Positions 1-7,077 are shown, counted from the stretch's first letter. The stretch: DNA of 19,918 bases from JBKHJA01 sp046538375 (GCA_046538375.1 JBKHJA010000048.1:1-19918); one strand, 5' to 3'. The notes: a model not told the origin generated them from the sequence alone. Program-made: numbers and translations.

Positions 1-48
1 CATGTCCCCAATTTCCTGCCTCATATACATTGTTTCCAGCGAATTCAT
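1..48 (-). CDS. possible 5' end of a gene cut by the left window edge
   Basis: On the minus strand an ATG at 48 opens a frame that is still open at base 1 (16 codons, starting MNSLETMYMRQ). A second in-frame ATG at 30 has a weak purine-rich stretch (TGGAAA) upstream. The peptide looks protein-like, but 16 codons cannot identify a family and an open frame of this length can occur by chance. If real, it would lie downstream of the lipoprotein gene and be read in the same direction, with its own upstream region inside 49-293. I see no strong ribosome binding site or promoter to confirm it. Confidence 0.22.
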   Translation of the reverse strand, partial: MNSLETMYMRQEIGDM

Positions 49-293
49 GAATAATGCAGGTTATTAAAACTAAGGGATTTTAGGTTTAAATTTTCTTTTA
101 GACCATAATAGAAATTACTTCCGTCAATAAAAATAATAAATCTTTCCAATTTTCCCCCTTAAATAAAAAAACAGAAGATTGACTTGCAATCCCCTGGCGC
201 TTATTTCCCAGTTTTGCTTACAATAAATGATTGCCTCTTTTTTCTTTTTTTACAGGGTAGAATCTAAGCTTACGGCAGGAAGTTTTTTAAAGT
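49..293. other. AT-rich intergenic region, no gene seen
   Basis: This stretch separates the lipoprotein gene (stop at 294) from the left edge. It is strongly AT-rich, with A and T runs (for example around 160-175 and 238-252). No frame holds a convincing coding sequence. A TTGACT at about 182 is followed 17 bases later by the poor -10 match TATTTC, so I do not call a promoter. I see no GC-rich hairpin plus T run that would end the lipoprotein transcript. Confidence 0.5.
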
Positions 294-848
294 TCAGTTG
301 ATTTGACTTCCTTCTTCCTGGGTCTCGGGTGATTGTGGAGGATTAAGCGTAAAACCGAGCTGCATCAGTACATCCAGCAAATTAAAATAGACCCATTCTT
401 CCACTATTTTCCCTTCTTCCAAGCGGTCAATGGCTACTCCTGAAAATTTGACTTTATTACCTGTTGGGGGGATATCACCAAGAGGAGTGTGGAACACACC
501 TGATTGAGTTCCCATGAATGTCCATGTCCAGACAATCTTATCCCCATCTATAATAATTTCATCAATTGTAGCGTTTAAGTCAGGTATTGCTTGGTGAGTA
601 TTTGAATAATAGGCTTTCAGAGCATCCAGACCAATGATATCTTCAGGAGCACTGCAGTCATGGACGACAACATCTGGCGAATAAATTTCATCAAGTAAAG
701 CGAGATTGATTTCATTCCTTGATTTTGTATAAATATCTCCGATAGATTTTGCTTCTTCTTCGGTGATACCTTCCTCAGCCGGCTGCTGGCAGCTTAAAGC
801 AAAACAAAGAAGAAGGACCGAAGGGATTACCATAAATAGCTTTTTCAT
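294..848 (-). CDS. SnoaL-like (NTF2-fold) ester-cyclase family lipoprotein
   Basis: Predicted lipoprotein of 184 residues. Residues 1-19 are a short basic and hydrophobic signal peptide ending at a lipobox-like A-L-S-C, with Cys20 as the lipidated residue. Residues about 32-165 match the SnoaL-like/ester-cyclase type of NTF2-fold barrel: an early HD pair (VVVHDCSAP), the helix motif GLDALKAYY, then a strand series around DGDKIVWTWTFMGTQSG, GVAIDRLEEGKIVEEW and a final YFNLLDVLMQLGF. Family members act as small hydrolases, cyclases or ligand-binding proteins, and no substrate can be read from the sequence. The start at 848 has a GGGGAGGG ribosome binding site about five bases upstream and a near-consensus promoter 33 bases further up. 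It appears monocistronic. The membrane anchor probably places it on the periplasmic side of the inner or outer membrane. Confidence 0.85.
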   Translation of the reverse strand: MKKLFMVIPSVLLLCFALSCQQPAEEGITEEEAKSIGDIYTKSRNEINLALLDEIYSPDVVVHDCSAPEDIIGLDALKAYYSNTHQAIPDLNATIDEIIIDGDKIVWTWTFMGTQSGVFHTPLGDIPPTGNKVKFSGVAIDRLEEGKIVEEWVYFNLLDVLMQLGFTLNPPQSPETQEEGSQIN

Positions 849-880
849 TTTTCCCTCCCCGGGCTTATTTGTATTCCTAA

Positions 881-909
881 ATTAGATCTTTTCTGTCGAT
901 TAAAGTCAA
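881..909 (-). promoter_or_regulatory. sigma70-type promoter of the SnoaL-like lipoprotein gene
   Basis: On the minus strand TTGACT (909-904) and TCTAAT (886-881) are separated by exactly 17 bases. Each hexamer matches five of six consensus positions. Transcription would start near 874, giving a leader of about 25 bases that contains the GGGGAGGG ribosome binding site. Confidence 0.65.
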
Positions 910-917
910 CTCAATTT

Positions 918-1031
918 TTAGCTTTCTCCGTTTGACCAAATTGTGGCCACAGCTTCATGATCGATTTCTTCAAAATTTTTTAAAAATGAGTCCACTGCCT
1001 CCATATGGGAAGTGTGCCAAAAAGTTATCAT
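918..1031 (-). CDS. doubtful 37-residue ORF between tRNA-Phe and the lipoprotein gene
   Basis: A minus-strand frame of 37 codons runs from an ATG at 1031 to TAA at 918. The peptide begins MITFWHTSHMEAVDSFLKNF and continues as an amphipathic, acidic helix-like stretch with two Trp, so its composition is protein-like. It overlaps by ATGA with a preceding 26-codon frame (1108-1028) that encodes a short hydrophobic peptide. Neither frame has a Shine-Dalgarno sequence, and I recognise no family. It could be a small gene, the remnant of a longer decayed gene, or chance. Confidence 0.22.
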   Translation of the reverse strand: MITFWHTSHMEAVDSFLKNFEEIDHEAVATIWSNGES

Positions 1032-1129
1032 CTTGAAAAAGCCAGAATAAACTCAAAAGAGATGAAATAAAGAAAGAGGCAAATCCGTAACATCTTAGGA
1101 ATCATCATTTTCAGGGAATATAAGAGGAA

Positions 1130-1202
1130 TGGCGAGGGACGGAATCGAACCGCCGACGCAGAGATTTTCAGTCTCTCGCTCTACCGCCTGAGCTACCTCG
1201 CC
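1130..1202 (-). tRNA. tRNA-Phe (anticodon GAA)
   Basis: The minus strand folds into a complete cloverleaf of 73 bases. The acceptor stem is GGCGAGG with CCTCGCC, and T8-A9 follow it. The D arm is GCTC-AGGCGGTAGA-GC. The anticodon arm is AGAGA, loop CTGAAAA, TCTCT, which places GAA at positions 34-36. The variable loop is GCGTC, and the T arm GGCGG-TTCGATT-CCGTC is fully paired except for one G-T wobble. The discriminator base is A. The 3' CCA is not encoded (genomic ATTCC follows), so it must be added after transcription. Confidence 0.97.
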
Positions 1203-1220
1203 CTTAAATTTAGGATTTTA

Positions 1221-1249
1221 AGTATAATTTTCCTCTGTTTGAAAGTCAA
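1221..1249 (-). promoter_or_regulatory. sigma70-type promoter of tRNA-Phe
   Basis: On the minus strand TTGACT (1249-1244) and TATACT (1226-1221) are spaced by exactly 17 bases. Each hexamer differs from consensus at one position. The predicted start near 1214 would leave a tRNA 5' leader of only about ten bases, as expected for a strong stable-RNA promoter. Confidence 0.75.
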
Positions 1250-1310
1250 TATTAAATTCATTCAGGAGCTTTTTTTGTGTGATTATGTCAGGAGATGTTA
1301 TTTCCTATTC

Positions 1311-1339
1311 TTGACTAAACCAGACACTCGTGCTACGTT
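1311..1339 (+). promoter_or_regulatory. candidate promoter of the plus-strand block
   Basis: TTGACT (1311-1316) is followed after 17 bases by TACGTT (1334-1339), preceded by TGC as in an extended -10 element. The -10 hexamer is weak (three of six). Its predicted start, near 1346, would lie only about two bases before the preferred ATG of the glycosyltransferase, so the mRNA would be almost leaderless. This fits the absence of any Shine-Dalgarno sequence there. Confidence 0.35.
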
Positions 1340-1347
1340 CGTTTTCC

Positions 1348-2334
1348 ATGAAAATTGCGGCTTTACTGCCTCATGTGGAGATCTATGGAGGGGTGAGGCG
1401 GTACCTTGAGATAGGAAATGAACTGGTCTTAAGAGGCCATTCGTTTGCCCTCTTTCATCCCCTCGGCAGTCCACCGCAGTGGCTGGAATTCAAAGGAAAA
1501 ACAAAGCCTTTCTCTTCGCTCAAGGAGGAAAGCTTTGATGTGGCCCTGTGCAGCGAATATTCTATCCTGCCCTATTTTGAAAAACTCAAAGCCAGAACCA
1601 GGTTTTTTTATTTTCTTCTGGAAGGTCACAGGATGGAAAAGGAAGTGATTAAAAGGAATTATCATTTTCTGGGAAATTCTGAGGGAATATGTGAGCGGAT
1701 CAGAAAAAAATACAAGAAGGATTGTCTCAAAGCTGCTGGAGGAGTGAACCCGGAGATATTTTATCCCCTAAAAAAAGAGCACAAAACCAGGGAATTCAGG
1801 ATTCTCTGCTACGGGCGGGTGTACAAGAAAAGAAAAGGGGTCCGCCGTGTGATCAAGGCGGTGGAGAAACTTCATAAAAAATACCCTTATCTCAGACTTG
1901 TCTTTTTCGACAGCCTGGTGGGAGAAGAGAAAAAAGATCCCCGTGAAATGATCGAAACTTCTGTTCCTCATGAGTTTCACCTGAATTTGCCCCAGACCAG
2001 GATGGCCTGGCTCTATGCCCAGGGTGATATTTTTGTGAGCGCGGAGAGGAGAGCGGGGTGGTCCAACACCACGGCCGAGGCCATGGCCTGCAGAATCCCT
2101 GTGGTGTGCACCAGAAGCGGCACCCGGGATTTCGCAGTTCACAGGCGCACAGCCCTGGTGGCTCCTTTTTCTTATCCTGTTTTCCTGCAATACCAGATGG
2201 AGAAGCTCATCCAGGATGAGAGGCTCCGCCAGCGGTTGGCTGAGGAAGGCTATAAGAGGATCTTGGCCTTCACCTGGAAGACAGTGGTGGATAGATTGGA
2301 GACTATTTTTACCCGAGGTGCAAAATTGAATTAG
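1348..2334 (+). CDS. family 4 (GT-B fold) glycosyltransferase
   Basis: Likely transfers a sugar from a nucleotide-sugar donor to a cell-envelope glycan or glycolipid; donor and acceptor cannot be read from sequence. With the ATG at 1348 it has 328 residues and begins MKIAALLPHVEIYGGVRRY, the usual first strand and glycine loop of GT4 enzymes. A GTG at 1330 would add six residues; neither start has a ribosome binding site. Further family marks are GGVNPEIFYP (131-140), the donor-domain opening YGRVYKKRKG (155-164), the donor-site helix AGWSNTTAEAMAC (236-248) followed by PVVCT, and a C-terminal FTWKTVVDRLE. The first Glu of the usual E-x7-E motif is Ala236, while the second (Glu244) is kept. 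It opens a co-directional block with MsbA four genes later, which suggests a surface-glycan or lipid role. Confidence 0.87.
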   Translation: MKIAALLPHVEIYGGVRRYLEIGNELVLRGHSFALFHPLGSPPQWLEFKGKTKPFSSLKEESFDVALCSEYSILPYFEKLKARTRFFYFLLEGHRMEKEVIKRNYHFLGNSEGICERIRKKYKKDCLKAAGGVNPEIFYPLKKEHKTREFRILCYGRVYKKRKGVRRVIKAVEKLHKKYPYLRLVFFDSLVGEEKKDPREMIETSVPHEFHLNLPQTRMAWLYAQGDIFVSAERRAGWSNTTAEAMACRIPVVCTRSGTRDFAVHRRTALVAPFSYPVFLQYQMEKLIQDERLRQRLAEEGYKRILAFTWKTVVDRLETIFTRGAKLN

Positions 2335-2375
2335 GAGATATGTTGTGATATTCTTTCATAAGGAGGAAAGACCTC

Positions 2376-2600
2376 ATGGAAGAAAAAGAGCTGAGAGAGA
2401 AGATGCTTAAAGAAAACGTAGAGTATCGAAAAGCTTTTGAAAAACATCAACAGTATGAAAAAAAAATTGAACAGCTTAAAAAGAAGAAACTCCTTTCTGA
2501 GGAAGAAAAACTCAAGGAGAAAGAGTATAAAAAGAAAAAACTGGTCCTCAAGGACAAAATGTACTACTTGATGACCGAGTACAGAAAATCCCTAAAATAA
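2376..2600 (+). CDS. DUF465-like short coiled-coil protein
   Basis: This 74-residue, very highly charged protein is almost all helix-forming Glu, Lys, Leu and Arg. It follows the two-helix pattern of the DUF465 (YdcH-like) family: a first helix with a His near residue 24 (KAFEKHQQYEKKIEQL), a turn at about 37-45, and a second Lys-rich helix ending in LKDKMYYLM. The biochemical function of the family is not established. The ATG has a near-perfect AAGGAGGA at 2360-2367, spaced by eight bases, so it is probably well translated. It sits 41 bases after the glycosyltransferase and 12 bases before the Asd-like gene. No membrane segment or signal peptide is present. Confidence 0.75.
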   Translation: MEEKELREKMLKENVEYRKAFEKHQQYEKKIEQLKKKKLLSEEEKLKEKEYKKKKLVLKDKMYYLMTEYRKSLK

Positions 2601-2612
2601 AGTCTTTCTAAA

Positions 2613-3641
2613 ATGAACCAGAAGAGAAAAATGTGGATTGCCCTGGTGGGGACAGACTCCTTGCGGGGGAAAGAAATAAAGGAAGTTTTAGATCACCATC
2701 ATTTTCCCTTTGAAAAAGTAGGTTTTTTCGATCCAGACGTGGAAGGAGAATACAGCAAGCTTACCGATTTTCGGGGAGAGCCAAGGGTGATTCACTCTCT
2801 TGAAAAGAATTCTCTGGCCAATTTTGATCTGGTCTTTCTGGCCGCAGATAAAAACATAAACCGAGAATTTGCCCGTCTGGCTCAGGAACAGAATTATCAG
2901 GCAATTGATTTGAGTGAGACATTCATCACTGAAAAAGAAATCCCGGTGGTGGTTTCGGGAATCAACGATGATAGAATACTGAAAAAAAAGCCTCCTGTGG
3001 TGGCCAATCCTCATCCTGTGACCGTCATCCTCTCTCATATTTTTTATTCCATCAACAAAAAATTCGGAATCTCAAAAGCGGTGGCCTTCATCCTCCAGCC
3101 TGTCTCTGCCTTTGAAGAGTCGGGGATTGAGGAGTTGGCCAACCAGAGTGCGGCCATATTGAGCAGTTCCTCTCTCACCAAGAAGGTGTTCAAAGCCCAG
3201 ATTGCCTTCAATTTCCTCTCCCATACCCAGCCCATGGATGAGGATGGATTTTCTGCCGACGAGAAACAGATCAGGATGGAGATAAAAAGGATTCTTAAGG
3301 ACCGGAAATTTCCTCTCACTCTTTCTGTGGTGCAGGCCCCTGTGTTTCATACTTATTCCATCATGACCTACCTGGAGTTGAAAGAAAAAGCAGGAATCCA
3401 GGCTCTGAGAAATCTTTTAAAAAAATCTCCTTATTTTGAACTTGGATCCCCCTCCCTTTCCTCTCCTGCCTCATGTGTTTCGGTTGCCGGGAAGGATAAA
3501 ATTTTTATCGGCCAGATAAAAAAAGAGAAATCCCTCCCTAACAGCTTCTGGATATGGACGGTCACAGACAATTTGACCCGCGGCTCAGCTCTCAACGCTT
3601 TTGAGATCGCAGAGAAAATTCTATCTGCGTCTATCAGTTGA
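2613..3641 (+). CDS. aspartate-semialdehyde dehydrogenase-like protein lacking the catalytic residues
   Basis: The 342-residue protein has the overall plan of aspartate-semialdehyde dehydrogenase: an N-terminal Rossmann domain, a central alpha/beta dimerisation domain, and the conserved C-terminal helix DNLTRGSALNAFEIAE (319-334). The active enzyme needs Cys in N-x-C-(S/T), an Arg and a His. Here the Cys loop reads ANPHPV (131-136), so the Cys is replaced by Pro135. The R-x-P-V-F-x-x-H segment reads QAPVFHTYS (241-249), so Arg becomes Gln and His becomes Tyr. The substrate-loop Gln162 (LQPVSAFEESG) is kept. The NADP loop is also altered (GTDSLRG instead of GATGxVG). It is therefore probably not a dehydrogenase, like the E. 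coli USG-1 branch of the family. Its role is unknown. It lies three bases before the MsbA-like gene. The ATG at 2631 (preceded by AGAAGAG) is an alternative start. Confidence 0.82.
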   Translation: MNQKRKMWIALVGTDSLRGKEIKEVLDHHHFPFEKVGFFDPDVEGEYSKLTDFRGEPRVIHSLEKNSLANFDLVFLAADKNINREFARLAQEQNYQAIDLSETFITEKEIPVVVSGINDDRILKKKPPVVANPHPVTVILSHIFYSINKKFGISKAVAFILQPVSAFEESGIEELANQSAAILSSSSLTKKVFKAQIAFNFLSHTQPMDEDGFSADEKQIRMEIKRILKDRKFPLTLSVVQAPVFHTYSIMTYLELKEKAGIQALRNLLKKSPYFELGSPSLSSPASCVSVAGKDKIFIGQIKKEKSLPNSFWIWTVTDNLTRGSALNAFEIAEKILSASIS

Positions 3642-3644
3642 AGA

Positions 3645-5447
3645 ATGATAGAAATCATTCAACTTCTAAAGCTTACCCTTGAGGAGAAAAAATCGCTCAC
3701 CCTCTCCTTTGTCTTCACTCTGTTTGTGGCTTTTTTCACCTATGTTTTTGTGAATCTGGTGAAGCCCATCATTGATGAGATGCTTCGAATGGCCCCGGAG
3801 GCCGTTCCTGAAAAGACAGGTCTTATGGCGTTTGTGTTCAAATTCTTCCACATCACCCGAGAACAGCTTATCTGGTTTATCCCCTTGATCTTGGTGGTGG
3901 TTATTTTTGGGAAGGGACTGTTCACCTTTCTTTCCTCCTTTTTCATGAAATCTATAGGCCATAAAGTGGTCAAGAAATTGAGGAACCAGCTCTTTGAACA
4001 TGTTGTTTACCAGTCTTCAGACTTCTTTGACCATAAGCCCACTGGAGAGCTGATGTCCAGGATGACCAATGATGTGGATAAAATTCAGCAGGCTGTCTCC
4101 GGCAGCATGGGAGATCTCATACAGGAGGTTTTCATCCTTTTTGCCCTGATTATTTATATATTTGTCACTGACTGGCATCTGGCTCTGGCTTCTTTTGTCA
4201 TCGCTCCCCTGGCTGTGATACCTTTAGCCGCCTTCAGCCGACAGCTCAAGAGAAAAGGACGGTTGAATCAGATCAGGATGTCCCAGATTTACAATCTTCT
4301 CCACGAGAGCATCACCGGCAACAAGATTGTCAAAGCTTTTACCATGGAGAAGTTTGAGATCAGGAAGTTTTTTCAGGCCACGGCCGACTATTTTAAAATC
4401 AGCCTCAAGCTGGCCTGGATAGGCAGCTTGTCATCGCCGTTTATGGAATTTTTGGGGGGAGTGGTGGGCGCTTTCATCCTGTTTGTTGGAACCACCCGCA
4501 TAGCCCAGGGTCATATAAGTCCCGGAGATTTTGGCTCTTTTGTGATGGCCGTTTTCATGATGTACACCCCTATAAAACGTCTCAGCCGGGCCAATAATAC
4601 TATCCAGCAGGGAGTGGCCTGTCACCAGAGAATCCAGGAAATCCTGCAGAATAAGCCTCAGATCAAAGAACAATCCCGTGCTTATGACCTTCCTCCGGTT
4701 AAGGGATTGGTGAAATTCGAGGATGTGTCTTTCAGCTACAACGAAACCAGACCTGTGCTTCATGGAGTCAATTTTGAGGCCCTGCCTGACGAAAAAATCG
4801 CCCTGGTGGGATTGAGCGGGGCAGGGAAGACCACCATCATCAACCTCATTTCTCGTTTTTACGATCCCAGCTCAGGAAGAATCACCATCGATGGCATCGA
4901 TATCCGTGAGGTCACTCTTTCTTCCCTCCGCTCTCAGATTGGGATGGTGACCCAGGAGCTCATACTTTTCAACGAAACTGTGCGCAACAACATTGCCTAC
5001 GGGATGGAAGATATTTCTCAGGACAGGGTGATCGAGGCCTCCAAAGCGGCCAAAGCCCATGATTTTATCGTCGAACTCCCTCAGGGCTATGATACCATGA
5101 TAGGAGAAAAAGGCTCCCTTCTATCCGGCGGACAGAGGCAGAGACTGGCCATAGCCCGGGCTCTGCTCAAAGACCCGCCTATTCTCATCCTGGACGAGGC
5201 CACTTCTGCTCTGGACTCTGAGTCGGAAAAACTGATCCAGCTGGCTATGGCAAACGTGATGAAAAACAGAACCACTTTCATCATTGCTCACCGCCTCTCC
5301 ACGGTCAGAGACGCTGATAAAATCCTGGTGGTGGATAAAGGGAAGATCGCTGAAAAGGGGACCCATGCTCAGCTTTGCAGGAAAGACGGCATTTATAAGA
5401 AATTGTACGCACTGCAGTTTCCAGAGGAGAGGGAGGAAGAGCCTTGA
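3645..5447 (+). CDS. MsbA-like ABC exporter (lipid A / lipid flippase type)
   Basis: This 600-residue half-transporter has a permease domain followed by an ATPase domain and would act as an inner-membrane homodimer. Hydrophobic segments lie near 20-40, 76-100, 160-176, 180-197 and 262-282, with another near 295-310, as in type IV ABC exporters. ATPase motifs are complete: Walker A GLSGAGKTT (389-397), Q-loop Gln437, signature LSGGQ (493-497), Walker B ILILDEA (514-520) and H-loop His549. The closest functional class is MsbA (lipid A-core flipping), but related multidrug exporters share this architecture. The neighbouring glycosyltransferase supports envelope lipid or glycan transport. The ATG is three bases after the previous stop and the gene end overlaps the yicC start, indicating translational coupling. 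Confidence 0.9.
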   Translation: MIEIIQLLKLTLEEKKSLTLSFVFTLFVAFFTYVFVNLVKPIIDEMLRMAPEAVPEKTGLMAFVFKFFHITREQLIWFIPLILVVVIFGKGLFTFLSSFFMKSIGHKVVKKLRNQLFEHVVYQSSDFFDHKPTGELMSRMTNDVDKIQQAVSGSMGDLIQEVFILFALIIYIFVTDWHLALASFVIAPLAVIPLAAFSRQLKRKGRLNQIRMSQIYNLLHESITGNKIVKAFTMEKFEIRKFFQATADYFKISLKLAWIGSLSSPFMEFLGGVVGAFILFVGTTRIAQGHISPGDFGSFVMAVFMMYTPIKRLSRANNTIQQGVACHQRIQEILQNKPQIKEQSRAYDLPPVKGLVKFEDVSFSYNETRPVLHGVNFEALPDEKIALVGLSGAGKTTIINLISRFYDPSSGRITIDGIDIREVTLSSLRSQIGMVTQELILFNETVRNNIAYGMEDISQDRVIEASKAAKAHDFIVELPQGYDTMIGEKGSLLSGGQRQRLAIARALLKDPPILILDEATSALDSESEKLIQLAMANVMKNRTTFIIAHRLSTVRDADKILVVDKGKIAEKGTHAQLCRKDGIYKKLYALQFPEEREEEP

Positions 5448-6322
5448 TCCAGAGTATGACCGGTTTTGCCGAAAAAAGCTTTGACTCCTCCACTCTTTCC
5501 ACCAAGATCAGCATCCGGGCCTTGAATCACCGCTACTTTGATTGGTTTTATCGAGGAACTCCGATAGGCAGTGTGGAGAATAAACTCAGGGCCGCTTGTC
5601 AGAAAAGGCTTCACCGGGGAAGAGTGGAAGTATCGCTGGAATTGATTTCTCTGGATTCTTCAAAATGGGATTTCTGGATCAACCAGGAACTGCTGAGGAA
5701 GATGCTTTCCTCTCTGGAGAAATTTTTTTCTGAGGTGAAAAGAGATTTGACCATTTCTGTGGATGATATTTTTTCTATTCCTCATGTGGTGGAGATGAAA
5801 AGAAAGGAATTTACCGAAGAGGAAGTATCCTTCTTGGAAAGAGCATTTGAGAAAACCCTGGAGGAACTCATCAAAGCCCGGAAGAAAGAGGGAGGAGAGA
5901 TAAAGCGAAAAGTCCGAAGCCATATTCAGAACATAAGAAAAATCATGAGGAATGTGGAAAAACTGGCCAGGAAACATCCCCTGACCATAAGGGAAAAATT
6001 GGATCAGAGACTGGCGGAATTGGCCCATGAGTCATCCCTTTCAGAGGAGAAAACAGCCGAAGAAGCTGCCTTTATTGCCCAGAAGTATGATTTGACCGAA
6101 GAGGTGACCCGGCTTAAGTCTCATCTGAAATACATGGAGGAGCTTCTCTCTTCGCGGACTGAAGAGCCGGTGGGAAAGAAGCTGGATTTCGTGGCTCAAG
6201 AACTGTACAGAGAGGCGAACACGGTGAATTCCAAATCCCAGGATATTCAGCTCATCAGAGAGATTCTCGCCGTAAAGAGCGAGGTGGAGAGTATCCGCCA
6301 GCAGGCTCAGAATCTGGAATAG
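5444..6322 (+). CDS. yicC: YicC-family protein (YicC/YloC endoribonuclease)
   Basis: 292 residues, the usual length for this family. The N-terminus MIQSMTGFAEKSF carries the family hallmark SMTGF, and the N-terminal YicC domain continues with IRALNHRYFD and RGRVEVSLEL. The C-terminal domain ends with REANTVNSKSQDIQL and LAVKSEVESIRQQAQNLE, the most conserved block of the family. The E. coli and B. subtilis members have been described as endoribonucleases. The start is TTG at 5444, overlapping the msbA stop (TTGA) and preceded by GGAGGAAG at 5432-5439, so the non-ATG start is well supported. It precedes gmk by 28 bases, and yicC-gmk adjacency is common in bacteria. Confidence 0.93.
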   Translation: MIQSMTGFAEKSFDSSTLSTKISIRALNHRYFDWFYRGTPIGSVENKLRAACQKRLHRGRVEVSLELISLDSSKWDFWINQELLRKMLSSLEKFFSEVKRDLTISVDDIFSIPHVVEMKRKEFTEEEVSFLERAFEKTLEELIKARKKEGGEIKRKVRSHIQNIRKIMRNVEKLARKHPLTIREKLDQRLAELAHESSLSEEKTAEEAAFIAQKYDLTEEVTRLKSHLKYMEELLSSRTEEPVGKKLDFVAQELYREANTVNSKSQDIQLIREILAVKSEVESIRQQAQNLE

Positions 6323-6350
6323 TTTTTTTTGCTGGGGAGAGATTGAAAAG

Positions 6351-6956
6351 ATGCTTTTTGTGATAACCGGACCTTCTGGATGCGGAAAATCCACCTTGGT
6401 CAAAAAAGTCATGGAAAAGGTGGAAGGAGTGGAATTTTCTGTCTCTTTCACCACCCGTAGAAAAAGAGATTCAGAGCAGGAAGGAAGGGACTATTATTTT
6501 GTCTCTGAACAGGAGTTTAAACAGATGAGGGAGACCGATGCGCTGGCAGAGTGGGCTTTGGTTCACGGCCATTATTATGGAACCTCAAGAAGAGAAATAG
6601 AAAAAAAAGGGGCTGATAAAGACCTTCTTCTGGATATCGATGTCCAGGGAGCTCAGCAGATAAAGTCAAAATTCAAGAAAGCGGTGTTCATTTTTGTCCT
6701 TCCCCCTTCCTTTCAAGAATTGAAGAAAAGACTGGAGAAAAGAGGTGAAGAAGCGCCGGGGGCCGTGGAAGAGAGGCTGGCCACAGCCAGGAAAGAGATC
6801 CGATCCTATCCCCAGTTTGGGTATATCATTGTCAATGACCAGATCGGTAAAGCGGTGAGGGAGCTGGCTTCTATTGTCACCGCCACCCGCTGTGTTCTTG
6901 ATCACCGTCAGAAAGAGATCATTCCTATCCTGCGGAGCTTTTCCGAGGATGAATGA
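6351..6956 (+). CDS. gmk: guanylate kinase
   Basis: Transfers phosphate from ATP to GMP (or dGMP) to give GDP; cytoplasmic and essential for GTP and dGTP supply. It has 201 residues, typical for the enzyme. The P-loop GPSGCGKS is at 7-14. The GMP-binding region includes SVSFTTRRKRDSEQEGRDYYFVS (split here by motif: TTR at about 33-37 and GRDYYF at 46-51), then EWALVHGHYYGT and the Walker-B-like LLLDIDVQGAQQI near 92-104. The lid Arg region (KRGEEAPGAVEERLATA) and the final IIVND are also present. The start at 6351 has a GGGGAGAG stretch upstream. In many bacteria the order is yicC-gmk-rpoZ-coaBC; here the rpoZ position holds only a micro-ORF. Confidence 0.96.
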   Translation: MLFVITGPSGCGKSTLVKKVMEKVEGVEFSVSFTTRRKRDSEQEGRDYYFVSEQEFKQMRETDALAEWALVHGHYYGTSRREIEKKGADKDLLLDIDVQGAQQIKSKFKKAVFIFVLPPSFQELKKRLEKRGEEAPGAVEERLATARKEIRSYPQFGYIIVNDQIGKAVRELASIVTATRCVLDHRQKEIIPILRSFSEDE

Positions 6957-6962
6957 GGAAAT

Positions 6963-7070
6963 ATGCACCATGCCTGCTCAGCTTTTGAATTGTTTTCTCA
7001 GCTCCTCAATCGGCGTTCGGCCTTTATTATGGAATGTTGTTATAAAATATTGGATGTGATTTTTGAGTGA
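6963..7070 (+). CDS. micro-ORF in the rpoZ position (35 residues, unknown)
   Basis: Between gmk and coaBC a 35-codon frame runs from ATG at 6963 to TGA at 7070. It has TGAGGA at about 6953-6958 as a plausible ribosome binding site, and its stop overlaps the ribosome binding site of coaBC, which would suit translational coupling. The peptide (central part LFSQLLNRRSAFIMECCYKI) is mostly hydrophobic with three Cys. The N-R followed by a hydrophobic helix vaguely recalls the N-R-(x)-L-V-x-x-A core of RNA polymerase omega, which is normally encoded here. The resemblance is too weak to call rpoZ, and the length is about half that of a usual omega. It could be a decayed rpoZ, a leader peptide or chance. 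Confidence 0.25.
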   Translation: MHHACSAFELFSQLLNRRSAFIMECCYKILDVIFE

Positions 7071-7073
7071 GGA
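7069..7073 (+). promoter_or_regulatory. ribosome binding site that decides the coaBC start
   Basis: GAGGA lies four bases before the TTG at 7078. The farther TTG at 7063 has no purine-rich site at a usable distance. The protein from 7078 begins MEKIVLGVSSSISIYK, which is where CoaBC proteins normally start, so 7078 is preferred. Confidence 0.55.
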
Positions 7074-7077
7074 TAAA

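Noticed and set aside
182..210. Plus-strand promoter TTGACT ... TATTTC
   Set aside because: The -10 matches only three positions and nothing is encoded downstream on that strand before the antisense lipoprotein gene.
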